Part shown: piece after piece, positions 46,108 to 57,305 of the stretch
Layout: every line of letters starts with the position of its first letter
Numbering within the stretch: the first letter of the stretch is position 1
Source: Oncomelania hupensis
Taxonomy: Eukaryota; Mollusca; Gastropoda; Littorinimorpha; Pomatiopsidae
Assembly (NCBI GenBank): GCA_036898135.1
Contig: CM072511.1
Span: 81,587,199-81,651,198 of the forward strand
Direction: 5' to 3'
Length of the DNA: 64,000 bases
Program-made: the position numbers and the translations under genes
Notes under the pieces: generated by a model
The model's database searches: none
Seen by the model: only the letters and a program-made list of their open reading frames with translations
Told to the model about the DNA's origin: nothing

Positions 46108-49100
46108 CTAGTGACAGGGTATTACTGGGCGGGGACGAATTCTGGTGCTGTGGCCCTTAGTTGTGTTGGGTGGGCGACAGCTGCTGTGTCCTCCACGAGA
46201 TGGCGACTGAGGTAGTCGGCTCCGTGGTTCTCTTTGCCGGGGATGTACTCGATTTGGAATGAGTACGCTTGAAGGGTGAGTGCCCATCTCATCAGGCGAG
46301 AGTTCAAGGATTTGGAGGCTGCCAGGAACGATAGTGGTTGGTGGTCCACCTGAACTGTGAAGTGGGTCCCATACAGGTAGAGTTGGAATTTCTGTATGGC
46401 CCAGACTAGTCCAAGACATTCTTTCTCCGACGTGGCGTAGTGGGTCTCGGCGGGTCTCAATTTTCTGCTGGCGTAGGCGACAGGGAATAGCGTCTCTGCA
46501 TTCTTGGGGTCGCGCTGTAGCAGTACTGCTCCGAGGCCTAAGTCGCTTGCGTCGGTGCGAAGAACGAATGGCTGAGTCAAATCGGGTAGGTGGAGTACTG
46601 GCGCCGATGTCATTCTGTCCTTGAGTGTTTGGAATGCTGTCTCGCATTCGGCTGTCCATACGACTTTGTCCGGAGCGATTTTCCGGGTTCCATTTGTCAG
46701 TGGTACGGCGGTGCTGATGAAGTTGGGGATGAACTTCTTCCGCGATGGCGATGGCCATCCATGTGTGTGTGCCGGGGGTCGCTGGTCGGTCCTTGTACTT
46801 CTTGAGGAGATTGATGTGGTGGTATCGGGCTCTCCCGTTCACCTCTACTTGGTAGACTGTCTTGGATTTCTTGGCAGTCACCCGGTACGGTCCTCTCCAA
46901 GCGATGTCCAGCTTGTTGGTTCCACTTGGAAGTAAGAGTAGCACTTGATCGCCGACTTGCAGTTCTCTGTCCTTCGCGTGGCGGTTGTAGTACTTCGCCT
47001 GACGGGCTCTTGCCTTCTTCAGTGCTTCACCAGCTTTCTTCCACGTTGCTTTGAGGGTTTCCTGCAGGTCTGCGACGTACTTGGTGGCACCTCTTGGTGT
47101 GTCGTCTATCTTGGCCTCCGTCCAACTTCTGCGTAGGGCTTCTAGCGGTCCTGCTAGAGGTCTGCCGAATAGCAATGTTGACGGGGTGTAGCCTGTGGCT
47201 GCATGGGGCGTTTCTCGGTATGCGAACAGTGCCGCATTCACGTAGGTGTCCCACGCTTCTGGATTGTCGTCGGCGACTTTCCTGAGGATGGTGAGAAGGG
47301 TTCCATTCAGTCTTTCTACTTGTCCGTTGCTGGCGGGGTGGTATGGTGGTGTGCGAATGTGATGAACTTGTATCAACTCGAACACGTCTTGCATCAGGCG
47401 GCCGGTGAACTGAGATCCGTTGTCCGTTCTAATGCTGTCCGGGAATCCGACTCTGGTAAAGATGGCGATGAGTGCATCTGCAATCTTCTTGGTGTCTATC
47501 GCTGGCAACGGGACTGCTTCGCACCACATCGTACATGCGTCGACGAGTGTGAGTAGAAATCTGTTCCGCTTCTTGGTCATGGGCAGTGGTCCTACTATGT
47601 CTACTGAGACTTGCTGGAATGGTACGCCGACTACTACTGATGGTCCTAAGGTAACTGGTACGGTGTGATGTCGCGGGGAATATCGTTGACATTGGTGACA
47701 AGATTTCACGTAGCGCTTGACATCCTCCGTGATTCCTGGCCAATAGTAGTGTGCGCTGATTCTCTGCACTGTGGCTCCAATTCCCATGTGTCCGCTGAGT
47801 GGCATGCTGTGGCCTAATTCTAGTACTTGGGCTCGAAGGGTGGCTGGTAGTACTAGTTGGGTGTGATCTCCATCTCCTTGTCGATGTAGAACTCCCTCTT
47901 CCATGTAGAAGTCTCCCTTGTGCGGGGGTGTGTGCGCCTTGGGTAGCTTCTGGAAGCACTTCGCTATCGAGGTGTCTTCTTTCTGTGCTGTTTTGATCTC
48001 TTCGAGTCCTGGATTCGGAGCGAACTCGGGCTGGGGTGGTTGGGTTTTAGCTTGGGCCCTGGTTTGCACTGCAGCTATCTCTACAGTTTTAGGGGGCGTG
48101 CCTAAGAACACATACCTACAACCTAGCACTAGATCATACAGGGGTTTCTGTAAAACAGCTGCTTGGATTCTTCCTGTGACGTACCTACTCTCTACTTCGA
48201 TCCAAGCTATTGGGCAAGTAGTCGTCGCTTTCGTCAAGTCTGCTCCTTGTAAGTCGACTGTCTTGTCTGTCAAGTCCGCGCGCGATACAAGAGATTCGCT
48301 AACTATCGCGTCGTATGATAGACCGGTGTCATACAGACAGTTCGCTTCTTTTCCGTTGACCTTGACCGTGTCTGTCACCGATGGGTGATCTCCGATTGTG
48401 AGTGGCTTGTTACCGCTGCTTTGAGTTAGAACTCTGTGCGCTGGCCGGCTTTCGCGCTCTTCCCTACGTTGTGCGGCCAACTTGAAACATTCTGCGGTGG
48501 AGTGATTGTTTCTGTTGCAGAACGAACAATACCGTCTCTGTTCTGCGGGACCTCTTTTCCCGAATTCCGTGTTGGGTCCTTTATTCTGCCCAGGTCTGGG
48601 GTTATTCGGCTTATTCGCGGTGCGCTCTTCCCGGTTAGGGCTTCGTTTCGGTGCCTCTTTCCCGTTAGGCTTTAGGTCTCGCCTGAAGCTCTTGGCTTCT
48701 CCGTGGGCGGCCACGTACCTATCTGCGACCTTGACCAGATCTTCCAGTCTTTCCGCGCCCTGCTCTACTGAGAATGTTCTCAGCTCGGGGGTCATGGTTT
48801 CCCGTAGCTGTTCCCATACTAACAGTTCTGTCAGTCCATCATACGTCTTAGCCGTGGCTGACTGGCTAATCCACTTATCCAGCGTTGTGGACAACCGATC
48901 CGCGAACTGCGCATAGCTCTCTCCTTTCACTCTCCGGTTGGTGCGGAATTTTTGCCGGTAGCATTCTCCTGTTAGTTCGAATCCCGTTAGGAGTGCCTCT
49001 TTTACTTTGTGATAGTCAGTCACTCTGTCAGTCGGTAGCTTACTGTAGATGTCATAAGCCTTTCCTCTAAGCCCTTGACTAAGCTTAAAAGACCAATGAG

Positions 49101-49734
49101 TGGGATCTAGTTTGTACTCTGTTGCTAGACGCTCAAACCTAGTCAGATAGAGATCTAGACCCTCTTCTCTCTCATTGAATGTTCCCAGTGGAAATGACAT
49201 TCCTTGTACGGGGTTGGATGCTACCTCTAGCTGATCTGAGTGGGAAGGGGTTGAGGAAGAACTTGAAGCTCCTGATCCCAATCTTCTTAGCTCTAACTCA
49301 TGCTGTCTTTCTTTTTCCTTTTCTTCCCTCTCTTTTTCTTTTTCTGCCCGCTCATACTCCCATCTCCTAACTTCTGCTTCTCTCTCTGCTGCTAATGCTG
49401 CCTTCTTCTGTTCTCCTTCTAATTCTAATTTCTTCTGTTCTCTTGCTGCTTCTAACTCTGCTTTCTTTTGCTCTGCTTCTAATGCTAGTTTCTTCTGCTC
49501 TGCTTCTAATGCTAGTTTCTTCTGCTCTGCTTCTAATTCTGCTTTTTTCTGTTCTCTCTCTGCAGCTCTCTCTGCCGCTTCGAGTTTCTTCGCCTCTCTC
49601 TCTGCTGCTCTCTCTGCCTTAGCCTCCTGTTTCTCTACCTCTGCATTGATATACGCAATTAGGTCTCCCCCTGCTAAGTGTAAAGCTTCCCCTAATTCCT
49701 TGAAGCGCAATCTCAAGGCCACTGGGTCCGACAT
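46108..49734 (-). CDS. Unit 3 Gag-protease-integrase polyprotein
   Basis: Same architecture as unit 1. Two substitutions in Gag set it apart: Arg in CYRQKF and Ala in NNHSTAEC. The zinc knuckle ligands are unaffected. Confidence 0.9.
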   Translation of the reverse strand: MSDPVALRLRFKELGEALHLAGGDLIAYINAEVEKQEAKAERAAEREAKKLEAAERAAEREQKKAELEAEQKKLALEAEQKKLALEAEQKKAELEAAREQKKLELEGEQKKAALAAEREAEVRRWEYERAEKEKEREEKEKERQHELELRRLGSGASSSSSTPSHSDQLEVASNPVQGMSFPLGTFNEREEGLDLYLTRFERLATEYKLDPTHWSFKLSQGLRGKAYDIYSKLPTDRVTDYHKVKEALLTGFELTGECYRQKFRTNRRVKGESYAQFADRLSTTLDKWISQSATAKTYDGLTELLVWEQLRETMTPELRTFSVEQGAERLEDLVKVADRYVAAHGEAKSFRRDLKPNGKEAPKRSPNREERTANKPNNPRPGQNKGPNTEFGKRGPAEQRRYCSFCNRNNHSTAECFKLAAQRREERESRPAHRVLTQSSGNKPLTIGDHPSVTDTVKVNGKEANCLYDTGLSYDAIVSESLVSRADLTDKTVDLQGADLTKATTTCPIAWIEVESRYVTGRIQAAVLQKPLYDLVLGCRYVFLGTPPKTVEIAAVQTRAQAKTQPPQPEFAPNPGLEEIKTAQKEDTSIAKCFQKLPKAHTPPHKGDFYMEEGVLHRQGDGDHTQLVLPATLRAQVLELGHSMPLSGHMGIGATVQRISAHYYWPGITEDVKRYVKSCHQCQRYSPRHHTVPVTLGPSVVVGVPFQQVSVDIVGPLPMTKKRNRFLLTLVDACTMWCEAVPLPAIDTKKIADALIAIFTRVGFPDSIRTDNGSQFTGRLMQDVFELIQVHHIRTPPYHPASNGQVERLNGTLLTILRKVADDNPEAWDTYVNAALFAYRETPHAATGYTPSTLLFGRPLAGPLEALRRSWTEAKIDDTPRGATKYVADLQETLKATWKKAGEALKKARARQAKYYNRHAKDRELQVGDQVLLLLPSGTNKLDIAWRGPYRVTAKKSKTVYQVEVNGRARYHHINLLKKYKDRPATPGTHTWMAIAIAEEVHPQLHQHRRTTDKWNPENRSGQSRMDSRMRDSIPNTQGQNDIGASTPPTRFDSAIRSSHRRKRLRPRSSTATARPQECRDAIPCRLRQQKIETRRDPLRHVGERMSWTSLGHTEIPTLPVWDPLHSSGGPPTTIVPGSLQILELSPDEMGTHPSSVLIPNRVHPRQREPRSRLPQSPSRGGHSSCRPPNTTKGHSTRIRPRPVIPCH
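46122..46743 (-). pseudogene. Unit 3 RNase H with RT connection stub
   Basis: Same junction as in the other units; the RT core is missing. Confidence 0.85.
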
Positions 49735-50103
49735 TGCCAAACGTGTCTATGAACAACCTCTGAATCACGTGGAATACCAAAACACTAGCAATATTGCAAG
49801 TCAATAACAACAATGCAAAGACAATCAAATTCGTAATCAATAATAGAATAAAACAAAAGTCAAATGGCATACAACAGTTACTTAAGCAAAACCTGCAAAA
49901 GAACAATGCAACATACAGGCACAAAAATATTTGAAGCAAAAAAGTTTTTAACTAAAGAATAGTGCACCACAACTGATCAGTGTTATACCCTTACACTATT
50001 CTAAGTTATTCTACTTCTACTGTTATCTAATTTTATTGTACTTAGGTCCGGTTATACCCAATTCCTATTATACACAGATCCTAGCTAGGCTCGCCAATTA
50101 AAG

Positions 50104-51627
50104 TGTCACGTGGGGTTTATGGGCTCTGCACAATGGAATTATGGACCCTCACGTTTATTCGGTGGGAACTGCTAGTAAGTCACCCTATGAATTACTTTAA
50201 TAAATTTATTTGTTTAGCTCGTTCTGTGTTAAGGTTGGGGTACAGAAATAGATAGAAAAATGGTAAAAGATACTGTCACACTAGCTTTCACACGGCTATG
50301 AATCATATGTAGTCCAGCCCCTTGATAACAGTTAAAATCACACATTTATTTCTTCTACTCTATACAAGATTCTCTAAGTACTAATCTAACTTAAAAAGTC
50401 TCAGTCACTGCTAATAGTTCGATCGCTGATAGTCTAGTATAGGCAGCTGTTATTTCTTCCTCGGGCACTTGCTATAATATTTCATGTAGATTTGGACTAC
50501 TGTGGTCCGTTTTACAGTTTCTGAAGAGTTGGACTACTGTGGTCCTGCTATGATCAGTTTAAGTGCACCTTGGCGTGTTCACTTAACTGCTAGATGGAGC
50601 GTGCGAAGTCCTTCTGTGAGGTAGCTTCTGGTCCACCTGGGTAGTTGTGTAGTTGGGTTCCCTTGCCACGCTGTGGGGTCTTGTAGGGGGTTTTTCAAGG
50701 TAGCTCTTTCCGGCTTGTGCGGCAGAGTCTCCTCAACCAACTAGTCGTTTCTGTGGAGTGGGGTGCACAGGATAGCTCGCCTGCTCGTCTGTAATATAAG
50801 AGACGAAATTCTGCACAACCCTGAATAATCGGTTTGTGCAGAGCGTCTCACTGAAAGCCAAGTAGCCCTCAGTGATAGCTCCACATCTCTATACATAAGC
50901 GACGAACATTCTGCTACTTCCGGGTTCCACTGGAATCTCACTCTAAATTCCTATACATACATAAATATCAATCGTGTCTAACTATACACATACAGAATTA
51001 ATAATAATATAAACATTCAGTGGTACAGCCACTGGTCTGCAAACATACATATAAGTTAAACAACAGTGGTTCCGTACGGGATACAACATGGCGGCGCAAC
51101 CGGTCGTGTTTCGCCTCGTGGTAGGCTCTTCCACGTGGTCCCGCAAATTCGGATTAACAATTCACATTTATGCATAGCAAATTCCACAAACATAATTTCC
51201 ACAATAATATAAATATATCACGATGAAACAGAAGTGTGTTCATTTACCTGTTTGACAAGTTCAGGCCCGTGTTGACTGAATAGAATTCTGAGATTCTAAG
51301 TCCTGCTTCCTGGTCTATGAGTGAAGATAGTTCTCTGCTAGCTAAGGAGATGTTACTTCTTCCTCGTCTCACACACGACTGACCAAGCTGTGCTAGGTTT
51401 TGACACAGTCAAAACTGCTCTACCCACTTAGCCTGCTGCTGATTGGTTAAAACGGTCCGATTCAAAGCTCAAGTGCTGACTCACTGCGATGTGGGTGGCT
51501 CGCTCGCCGTGTGGTCTGCTGTGTAATTTAATTGCTGCTGTGTAATAGTCTAACTTCTCTACTGTTACAAAGACTACACATGGCTAAATAGTCAACAAGC
51601 AGAGTTAAGACTAGCCAATTCATGACA
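50104..51627 (-). repeat. LTR 4 (shared by units 3 and 4)
   Basis: 1,524 bp, same boundaries as the other LTRs. Confidence 0.93.
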
Positions 51628-51780
51628 GGCTCCCTCAACTGAAAAAAGGCGATGACTACTGGATTCGACCTTTTTCTACTACAGAGCCTAGTTTAACACT
51701 GCACTATCCTAGGGTCCTATTTACAAACTAGTTAAGTTGCTCTACCTGAGCTGCAATGCTGTGCCAGGTAGCTATGGACA

Positions 51781-54700
51781 CTAGTGACAGGGTATTACTG
51801 GGCGGGGACGAATTCTGGTGCTGTGGCCCTTAGTTGTGTTGGGTGGGCGACAGCTGCTGTGTCCTCCACGAGATGGCGACTGAGGTAGTCGGCTCCGTGG
51901 TTCTCTTTGCCGGGGATGTACTCGATTTGGAATGAGTACGCTTGAAGGGTGAGTGCCCATCTCATCAGGCGAGAGTTCAAGGATTTGGAGGCTGCCAGGA
52001 ACGATAGTGGTTGGTGGTCCACCTGAACTGTGAAGTGGGTCCCATACAGGTAGAGTTGGAATTTCTGTATGGCCCAGACTAGTCCAAGACATTCTTTCTC
52101 CGACGTGGCGTAGTGGGTCTCGGCGGGTCTCAATTTTCTGCTGGCGTAGGCGACAGGGAATAGCGTCTCTGCATTCTTGGGGTCGCGCTGTAGCAGTACT
52201 GCTCCGAGGCCTAAGTCGCTTGCGTCGGTGCGAAGAACGAATGGCTGAGTCAAATCGGGTAGGTGGAGTACTGGCGCCGATGTCATTCTGTCCTTGAGTG
52301 TTTGGAATGCTGTCTCGCATTCGGCTGTCCATACGACTTTGTCCGGAGCGATTTTCCGGGTTCCATTTGTCAGTGGTACGGCGGTGCTGATGAAGTTGGG
52401 GATGAACTTCTTCCGCGATGGCGATGGCCATCCATGTGTGTGTGCCGGGGGTCGCTGGTCGGTCCTTGTACTTCTTGAGGAGATTGATGTGGTGGTATCG
52501 GGCTCTCCCGTTCACCTCTACTTGGTAGACTGTCTTGGATTTCTTGGCAGTCACCCGGTACGGTCCTCTCCAAGCGATGTCCAGCTTGTTGGTTCCACTT
52601 GGAAGTAAGAGTAGCACTTGATCGCCGACTTGCAGTTCTCTGTCCTTCGCGTGGCGGTTGTAGTACTTCGCCTGACGGGCTCTTGCCTTCTTCAGTGCTT
52701 CACCAGCTTTCTTCCACGTTGCTTTGAGGGTTTCCTGCAGGTCTGCGACGTACTTGGTGGCACCTCTTGGTGTGTCGTCTATCTTGGCCTCCGTCCAACT
52801 TCTGCGTAGGGCTTCTAGCGGTCCTGCTAGAGGTCTGCCGAATAGCAATGTTGACGGGGTGTAGCCTGTGGCTGCATGGGGCGTTTCTCGGTATGCGAAC
52901 AGTGCCGCATTCACGTAGGTGTCCCACGCTTCTGGATTGTCGTCGGCGACTTTCCTGAGGATGGTGAGAAGGGTTCCATTCAGTCTTTCTACTTGTCCGT
53001 TGCTGGCGGGGTGGTATGGTGGTGTGCGAATGTGATGAACTTGTATCAACTCGAACACGTCTTGCATCAGGCGGCCGGTGAACTGAGATCCGTTGTCCGT
53101 TCTAATGCTGTCCGGGAATCCGACTCTGGTAAAGATGGCGATGAGTGCATCTGCAATCTTCTTGGTGTCTATCGCTGGCAACGGGACTGCTTCGCACCAC
53201 ATCGTACATGCGTCGACGAGTGTGAGTAGAAATCTGTTCCGCTTCTTGGTCATGGGCAGTGGTCCTACTATGTCTACTGAGACTTGCTGGAATGGTACGC
53301 CGACTACTACTGATGGTCCTAAGGTAACTGGTACGGTGTGATGTCGCGGGGAATATCGTTGACATTGGTGACAAGATTTCACGTAGCGCTTGACATCCTC
53401 CGTGATTCCTGGCCAATAGTAGTGTGCGCTGATTCTCTGCACTGTGGCTCCAATTCCCATGTGTCCGCTGAGTGGCATGCTGTGGCCTAATTCTAGTACT
53501 TGGGCTCGAAGGGTGGCTGGTAGTACTAGTTGGGTGTGATCTCCATCTCCTTGTCGATGTAGAACTCCCTCTTCCATGTAGAAGTCTCCCTTGTGCGGGG
53601 GTGTGTGCGCCTTGGGTAGCTTCTGGAAGCACTTCGCTATCGAGGTGTCTTCTTTCTGTGCTGTTTTGATCTCTTCGAGTCCTGGATTCGGAGCGAACTC
53701 GGGCTGGGGTGGTTGGGTTTTAGCTTGGGCCCTGGTTTGCACTGCAGCTATCTCTACAGTTTTAGGGGGCGTGCCTAAGAACACATACCTACAACCTAGC
53801 ACTAGATCATACAGGGGTTTCTGTAAAACAGCTGCTTGGATTCTTCCTGTGACGTACCTACTCTCTACTTCGATCCAAGCTATTGGGCAAGTAGTCGTCG
53901 CTTTCGTCAAGTCTGCTCCTTGTAAGTCGACTGTCTTGTCTGTCAAGTCCGCGCGCGATACAAGAGATTCGCTAACTATCGCGTCGTATGATAGACCGGT
54001 GTCATACAGACAGTTCGCTTCTTTTCCGTTGACCTTGACCGTGTCTGTCACCGATGGGTGATCTCCGATTGTGAGTGGCTTGTTACCGCTGCTTTGAGTT
54101 AGAACTCTGTGCGCTGGCCGGCTTTCGCGCTCTTCCCTACGTTGTGCGGCCAACTTGAAACATTCTGCGGTGGAGTGATTGTTTCTGTTGCAGAACGAAC
54201 AATACCGTCTCTGTTCTGCGGGACCTCTTTTCCCGAATTCCGTGTTGGGTCCTTTATTCTGCCCAGGTCTGGGGTTATTCGGCTTATTCGCGGTGCGCTC
54301 TTCCCGGTTAGGGCTTCGTTTCGGTGCCTCTTTCCCGTTAGGCTTTAGGTCTCGCCTGAAGCTCTTGGCTTCTCCGTGGGCGGCCACGTACCTATCTGCG
54401 ACCTTGACCAGATCTTCCAGTCTTTCCGCGCCCTGCTCTACTGAGAATGTTCTCAGCTCGGGGGTCATGGTTTCCCGTAGCTGTTCCCATACTAACAGTT
54501 CTGTCAGTCCATCATACGTCTTAGCCGTGGCTGACTGGCTAATCCACTTATCCAGCGTTGTGGACAACCGATCCGCGAACTGCGCATAGCTCTCTCCTTT
54601 CACTCTCCGGTTGGTGCGGAATTTTTGCCGGTAGCATTCTCCTGTTAGTTCGAATCCCGTTAGGAGTGCCTCTTTTACTTTGTGATAGTCAGTCACTCTG

Positions 54701-55407
54701 TCAGTCGGTAGCTTACTGTAGATGTCATAAGCCTTTCCTCTAAGCCCTTGACTAAGCTTAAAAGACCAATGAGTGGGATCTAGTTTGTACTCTGTTGCTA
54801 GACGCTCAAACCTAGTCAGATAGAGATCTAGACCCTCTTCTCTCTCATTGAATGTTCCCAGTGGAAATGACATTCCTTGTACGGGGTTGGATGCTACCTC
54901 TAGCTGATCTGAGTGGGAAGGGGTTGAGGAAGAACTTGAAGCTCCTGATCCCAATCTTCTTAGCTCTAACTCATGCTGTCTTTCTTTTTCCTTTTCTTCC
55001 CTCTCTTTTTCTTTTTCTGCCCGCTCATACTCCCATCTCCTAACTTCTGCTTCTCTCTCTGCTGCTAATGCTGCCTTCTTCTGTTCTCCTTCTAATTCTA
55101 ATTTCTTCTGTTCTCTTGCTGCTTCTAACTCTGCTTTCTTTTGCTCTGCTTCTAATGCTAGTTTCTTCTGCTCTGCTTCTAATGCTAGTTTCTTCTGCTC
55201 TGCTTCTAATTCTGCTTTTTTCTGTTCTCTCTCTGCAGCTCTCTCTGCCGCTTCGAGTTTCTTCGCCTCTCTCTCTGCTGCTCTCTCTGCCTTAGCCTCC
55301 TGTTTCTCTACCTCTGCATTGATATACGCAATTAGGTCTCCCCCTGCTAAGTGTAAAGCTTCCCCTAATTCCTTGAAGCGCAATCTCAAGGCCACTGGGT
55401 CCGACAT
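51781..55407 (-). CDS. Unit 4 Gag-protease-integrase polyprotein
   Basis: Same architecture. It shares the unit 3 residues (Arg in CYRQKF, Ala in STAEC). It is the unit next to the 5' LTR on the element strand, so its transcript would start from LTR 5. Confidence 0.9.
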   Translation of the reverse strand: MSDPVALRLRFKELGEALHLAGGDLIAYINAEVEKQEAKAERAAEREAKKLEAAERAAEREQKKAELEAEQKKLALEAEQKKLALEAEQKKAELEAAREQKKLELEGEQKKAALAAEREAEVRRWEYERAEKEKEREEKEKERQHELELRRLGSGASSSSSTPSHSDQLEVASNPVQGMSFPLGTFNEREEGLDLYLTRFERLATEYKLDPTHWSFKLSQGLRGKAYDIYSKLPTDRVTDYHKVKEALLTGFELTGECYRQKFRTNRRVKGESYAQFADRLSTTLDKWISQSATAKTYDGLTELLVWEQLRETMTPELRTFSVEQGAERLEDLVKVADRYVAAHGEAKSFRRDLKPNGKEAPKRSPNREERTANKPNNPRPGQNKGPNTEFGKRGPAEQRRYCSFCNRNNHSTAECFKLAAQRREERESRPAHRVLTQSSGNKPLTIGDHPSVTDTVKVNGKEANCLYDTGLSYDAIVSESLVSRADLTDKTVDLQGADLTKATTTCPIAWIEVESRYVTGRIQAAVLQKPLYDLVLGCRYVFLGTPPKTVEIAAVQTRAQAKTQPPQPEFAPNPGLEEIKTAQKEDTSIAKCFQKLPKAHTPPHKGDFYMEEGVLHRQGDGDHTQLVLPATLRAQVLELGHSMPLSGHMGIGATVQRISAHYYWPGITEDVKRYVKSCHQCQRYSPRHHTVPVTLGPSVVVGVPFQQVSVDIVGPLPMTKKRNRFLLTLVDACTMWCEAVPLPAIDTKKIADALIAIFTRVGFPDSIRTDNGSQFTGRLMQDVFELIQVHHIRTPPYHPASNGQVERLNGTLLTILRKVADDNPEAWDTYVNAALFAYRETPHAATGYTPSTLLFGRPLAGPLEALRRSWTEAKIDDTPRGATKYVADLQETLKATWKKAGEALKKARARQAKYYNRHAKDRELQVGDQVLLLLPSGTNKLDIAWRGPYRVTAKKSKTVYQVEVNGRARYHHINLLKKYKDRPATPGTHTWMAIAIAEEVHPQLHQHRRTTDKWNPENRSGQSRMDSRMRDSIPNTQGQNDIGASTPPTRFDSAIRSSHRRKRLRPRSSTATARPQECRDAIPCRLRQQKIETRRDPLRHVGERMSWTSLGHTEIPTLPVWDPLHSSGGPPTTIVPGSLQILELSPDEMGTHPSSVLIPNRVHPRQREPRSRLPQSPSRGGHSSCRPPNTTKGHSTRIRPRPVIPCH
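51795..52416 (-). pseudogene. Unit 4 RNase H with RT connection stub
   Basis: Same junction as in the other units; the RT core is missing. Confidence 0.85.
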
Positions 55408-55776
55408 TGCCAAACGTGTCTATGAACAACCTCTGAATCACGTGGAATACCAAAACACTAGCAATATTGCAAGTCAATAACAACAATGCAAAGACAATCA
55501 AATTCGTAATCAATAATAGAATAAAACAAAAGTCAAATGGCATACAACAGTTACTTAAGCAAAACCTGCAAAAGAACAATGCAACATACAGGCACAAAAA
55601 TATTTGAAGCAAAAAAGTTTTTAACTAAAGAATAGTGCACCACAACTGATCAGTGTTATACCCTTACACTATTCTAAGTTATTCTACTTCTACTGTTATC
55701 TAATTTTATTGTACTTAGGTCCGGTTATACCCAATTCCTATTATACACAGATCCTAGCTAGGCTCGCCAATTAAAG

Positions 55777-57300
55777 TGTCACGTGGGGTTTATGGGCTCT
55801 GCACAATGGAATTATGGACCCTCACGTTTATTCGGTGGGAACTGCTAGTAAGTCACCCTATGAATTACTTTAATAAATTTATTTGTTTAGCTCGTTCTGT
55901 GTTAAGGTTGGGGTACAGAAATAGATAGAAAAATGGTAAAAGATACTGTCACACTAGCTTTCACACGGCTATGAATCATATGTAGTCCAGCCCCTTGATA
56001 ACAGTTAAAATCACACATTTATTTCTTCTACTCTATACAAGATTCTCTAAGTACTAATCTAACTTAAAAAGTCTCAGTCACTGCTAATAGTTCGATCGCT
56101 GATAGTCTAGTATAGGCAGCTGTTATTTCTTCCTCGGGCACTTGCTATAATATTTCATGTAGATTTGGACTACTGTGGTCCGTTTTACAGTTTCTGAAGA
56201 GTTGGACTACTGTGGTCCTGCTATGATCAGTTTAAGTGCACCTTGGCGTGTTCACTTAACTGCTAGATGGAGCGTGCGAAGTCCTTCTGTGAGGTAGCTT
56301 CTGGTCCACCTGGGTAGTTGTGTAGTTGGGTTCCCTTGCCACGCTGTGGGGTCTTGTAGGGGGTTTTTCAAGGTAGCTCTTTCCGGCTTGTGCGGCAGAG
56401 TCTCCTCAACCAACTAGTCGTTTCTGTGGAGTGGGGTGCACAGGATAGCTCGCCTGCTCGTCTGTAATATAAGAGACGAAATTCTGCACAACCCTGAATA
56501 ATCGGTTTGTGCAGAGCGTCTCACTGAAAGCCAAGTAGCCCTCAGTGATAGCTCCACATCTCTATACATAAGCGACGAACATTCTGCTACTTCCGGGTTC
56601 CACTGGAATCTCACTCTAAATTCCTATACATACATAAATATCAATCGTGTCTAACTATACACATACAGAATTAATAATAATATAAACATTCAGTGGTACA
56701 GCCACTGGTCTGCAAACATACATATAAGTTAAACAACAGTGGTTCCGTACGGGATACAACATGGCGGCGCAACCGGTCGTGTTTCGCCTCGTGGTAGGCT
56801 CTTCCACGTGGTCCCGCAAATTCGGATTAACAATTCACATTTATGCATAGCAAATTCCACAAACATAATTTCCACAATAATATAAATATATCACGATGAA
56901 ACAGAAGTGTGTTCATTTACCTGTTTGACAAGTTCAGGCCCGTGTTGACTGAATAGAATTCTGAGATTCTAAGTCCTGCTTCCTGGTCTATGAGTGAAGA
57001 TAGTTCTCTGCTAGCTAAGGAGATGTTACTTCTTCCTCGTCTCACACACGACTGACCAAGCTGTGCTAGGTTTTGACACAGTCAAAACTGCTCTACCCAC
57101 TTAGCCTGCTGCTGATTGGTTAAAACGGTCCGATTCAAAGCTCAAGTGCTGACTCACTGCGATGTGGGTGGCTCGCTCGCCGTGTGGTCTGCTGTGTAAT
57201 TTAATTGCTGCTGTGTAATAGTCTAACTTCTCTACTGTTACAAAGACTACACATGGCTAAATAGTCAACAAGCAGAGTTAAGACTAGCCAATTCATGACA
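55777..57300 (-). repeat. LTR 5 (5'-most on element strand)
   Basis: 1,524 bp. Its outer edge (tcatgaca) abuts GTCTA at 57301-57305, the second copy of the target duplication. Confidence 0.93.
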
Positions 57301-57305
57301 GTCTA

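Larger units (their letters stand above)
33085..57300 (-). mobile_element. Tandem array of a Gypsy-type LTR element (5 LTRs, 4 interiors)
   Basis: The period is exactly 5,673 bp. LTRs begin TGTCATG and end CACGTGACA on the element strand. The direct repeat GTCTA at 33080-33084 and 57301-57305 bounds the entire array and is absent between units, so neighbouring units share LTRs. Coding is on the minus strand. Each interior encodes gag, protease, integrase and, downstream, RNase H, but no reverse transcriptase. Units differ by only a few substitutions and no indels. A purine-rich tract (gttgagggagcc, 34609-34620 and equivalents) precedes the 3' LTR. A candidate primer-binding site starting ttggcgagcc lies a few bases inside the 5' LTR edge. 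Confidence 0.93.

Noticed and set aside
33085..57300. Endogenous retrovirus with env
   Set aside because: No envelope-like frame, signal peptide or transmembrane region is present in the interior or LTRs; the integrase is of Gypsy type.
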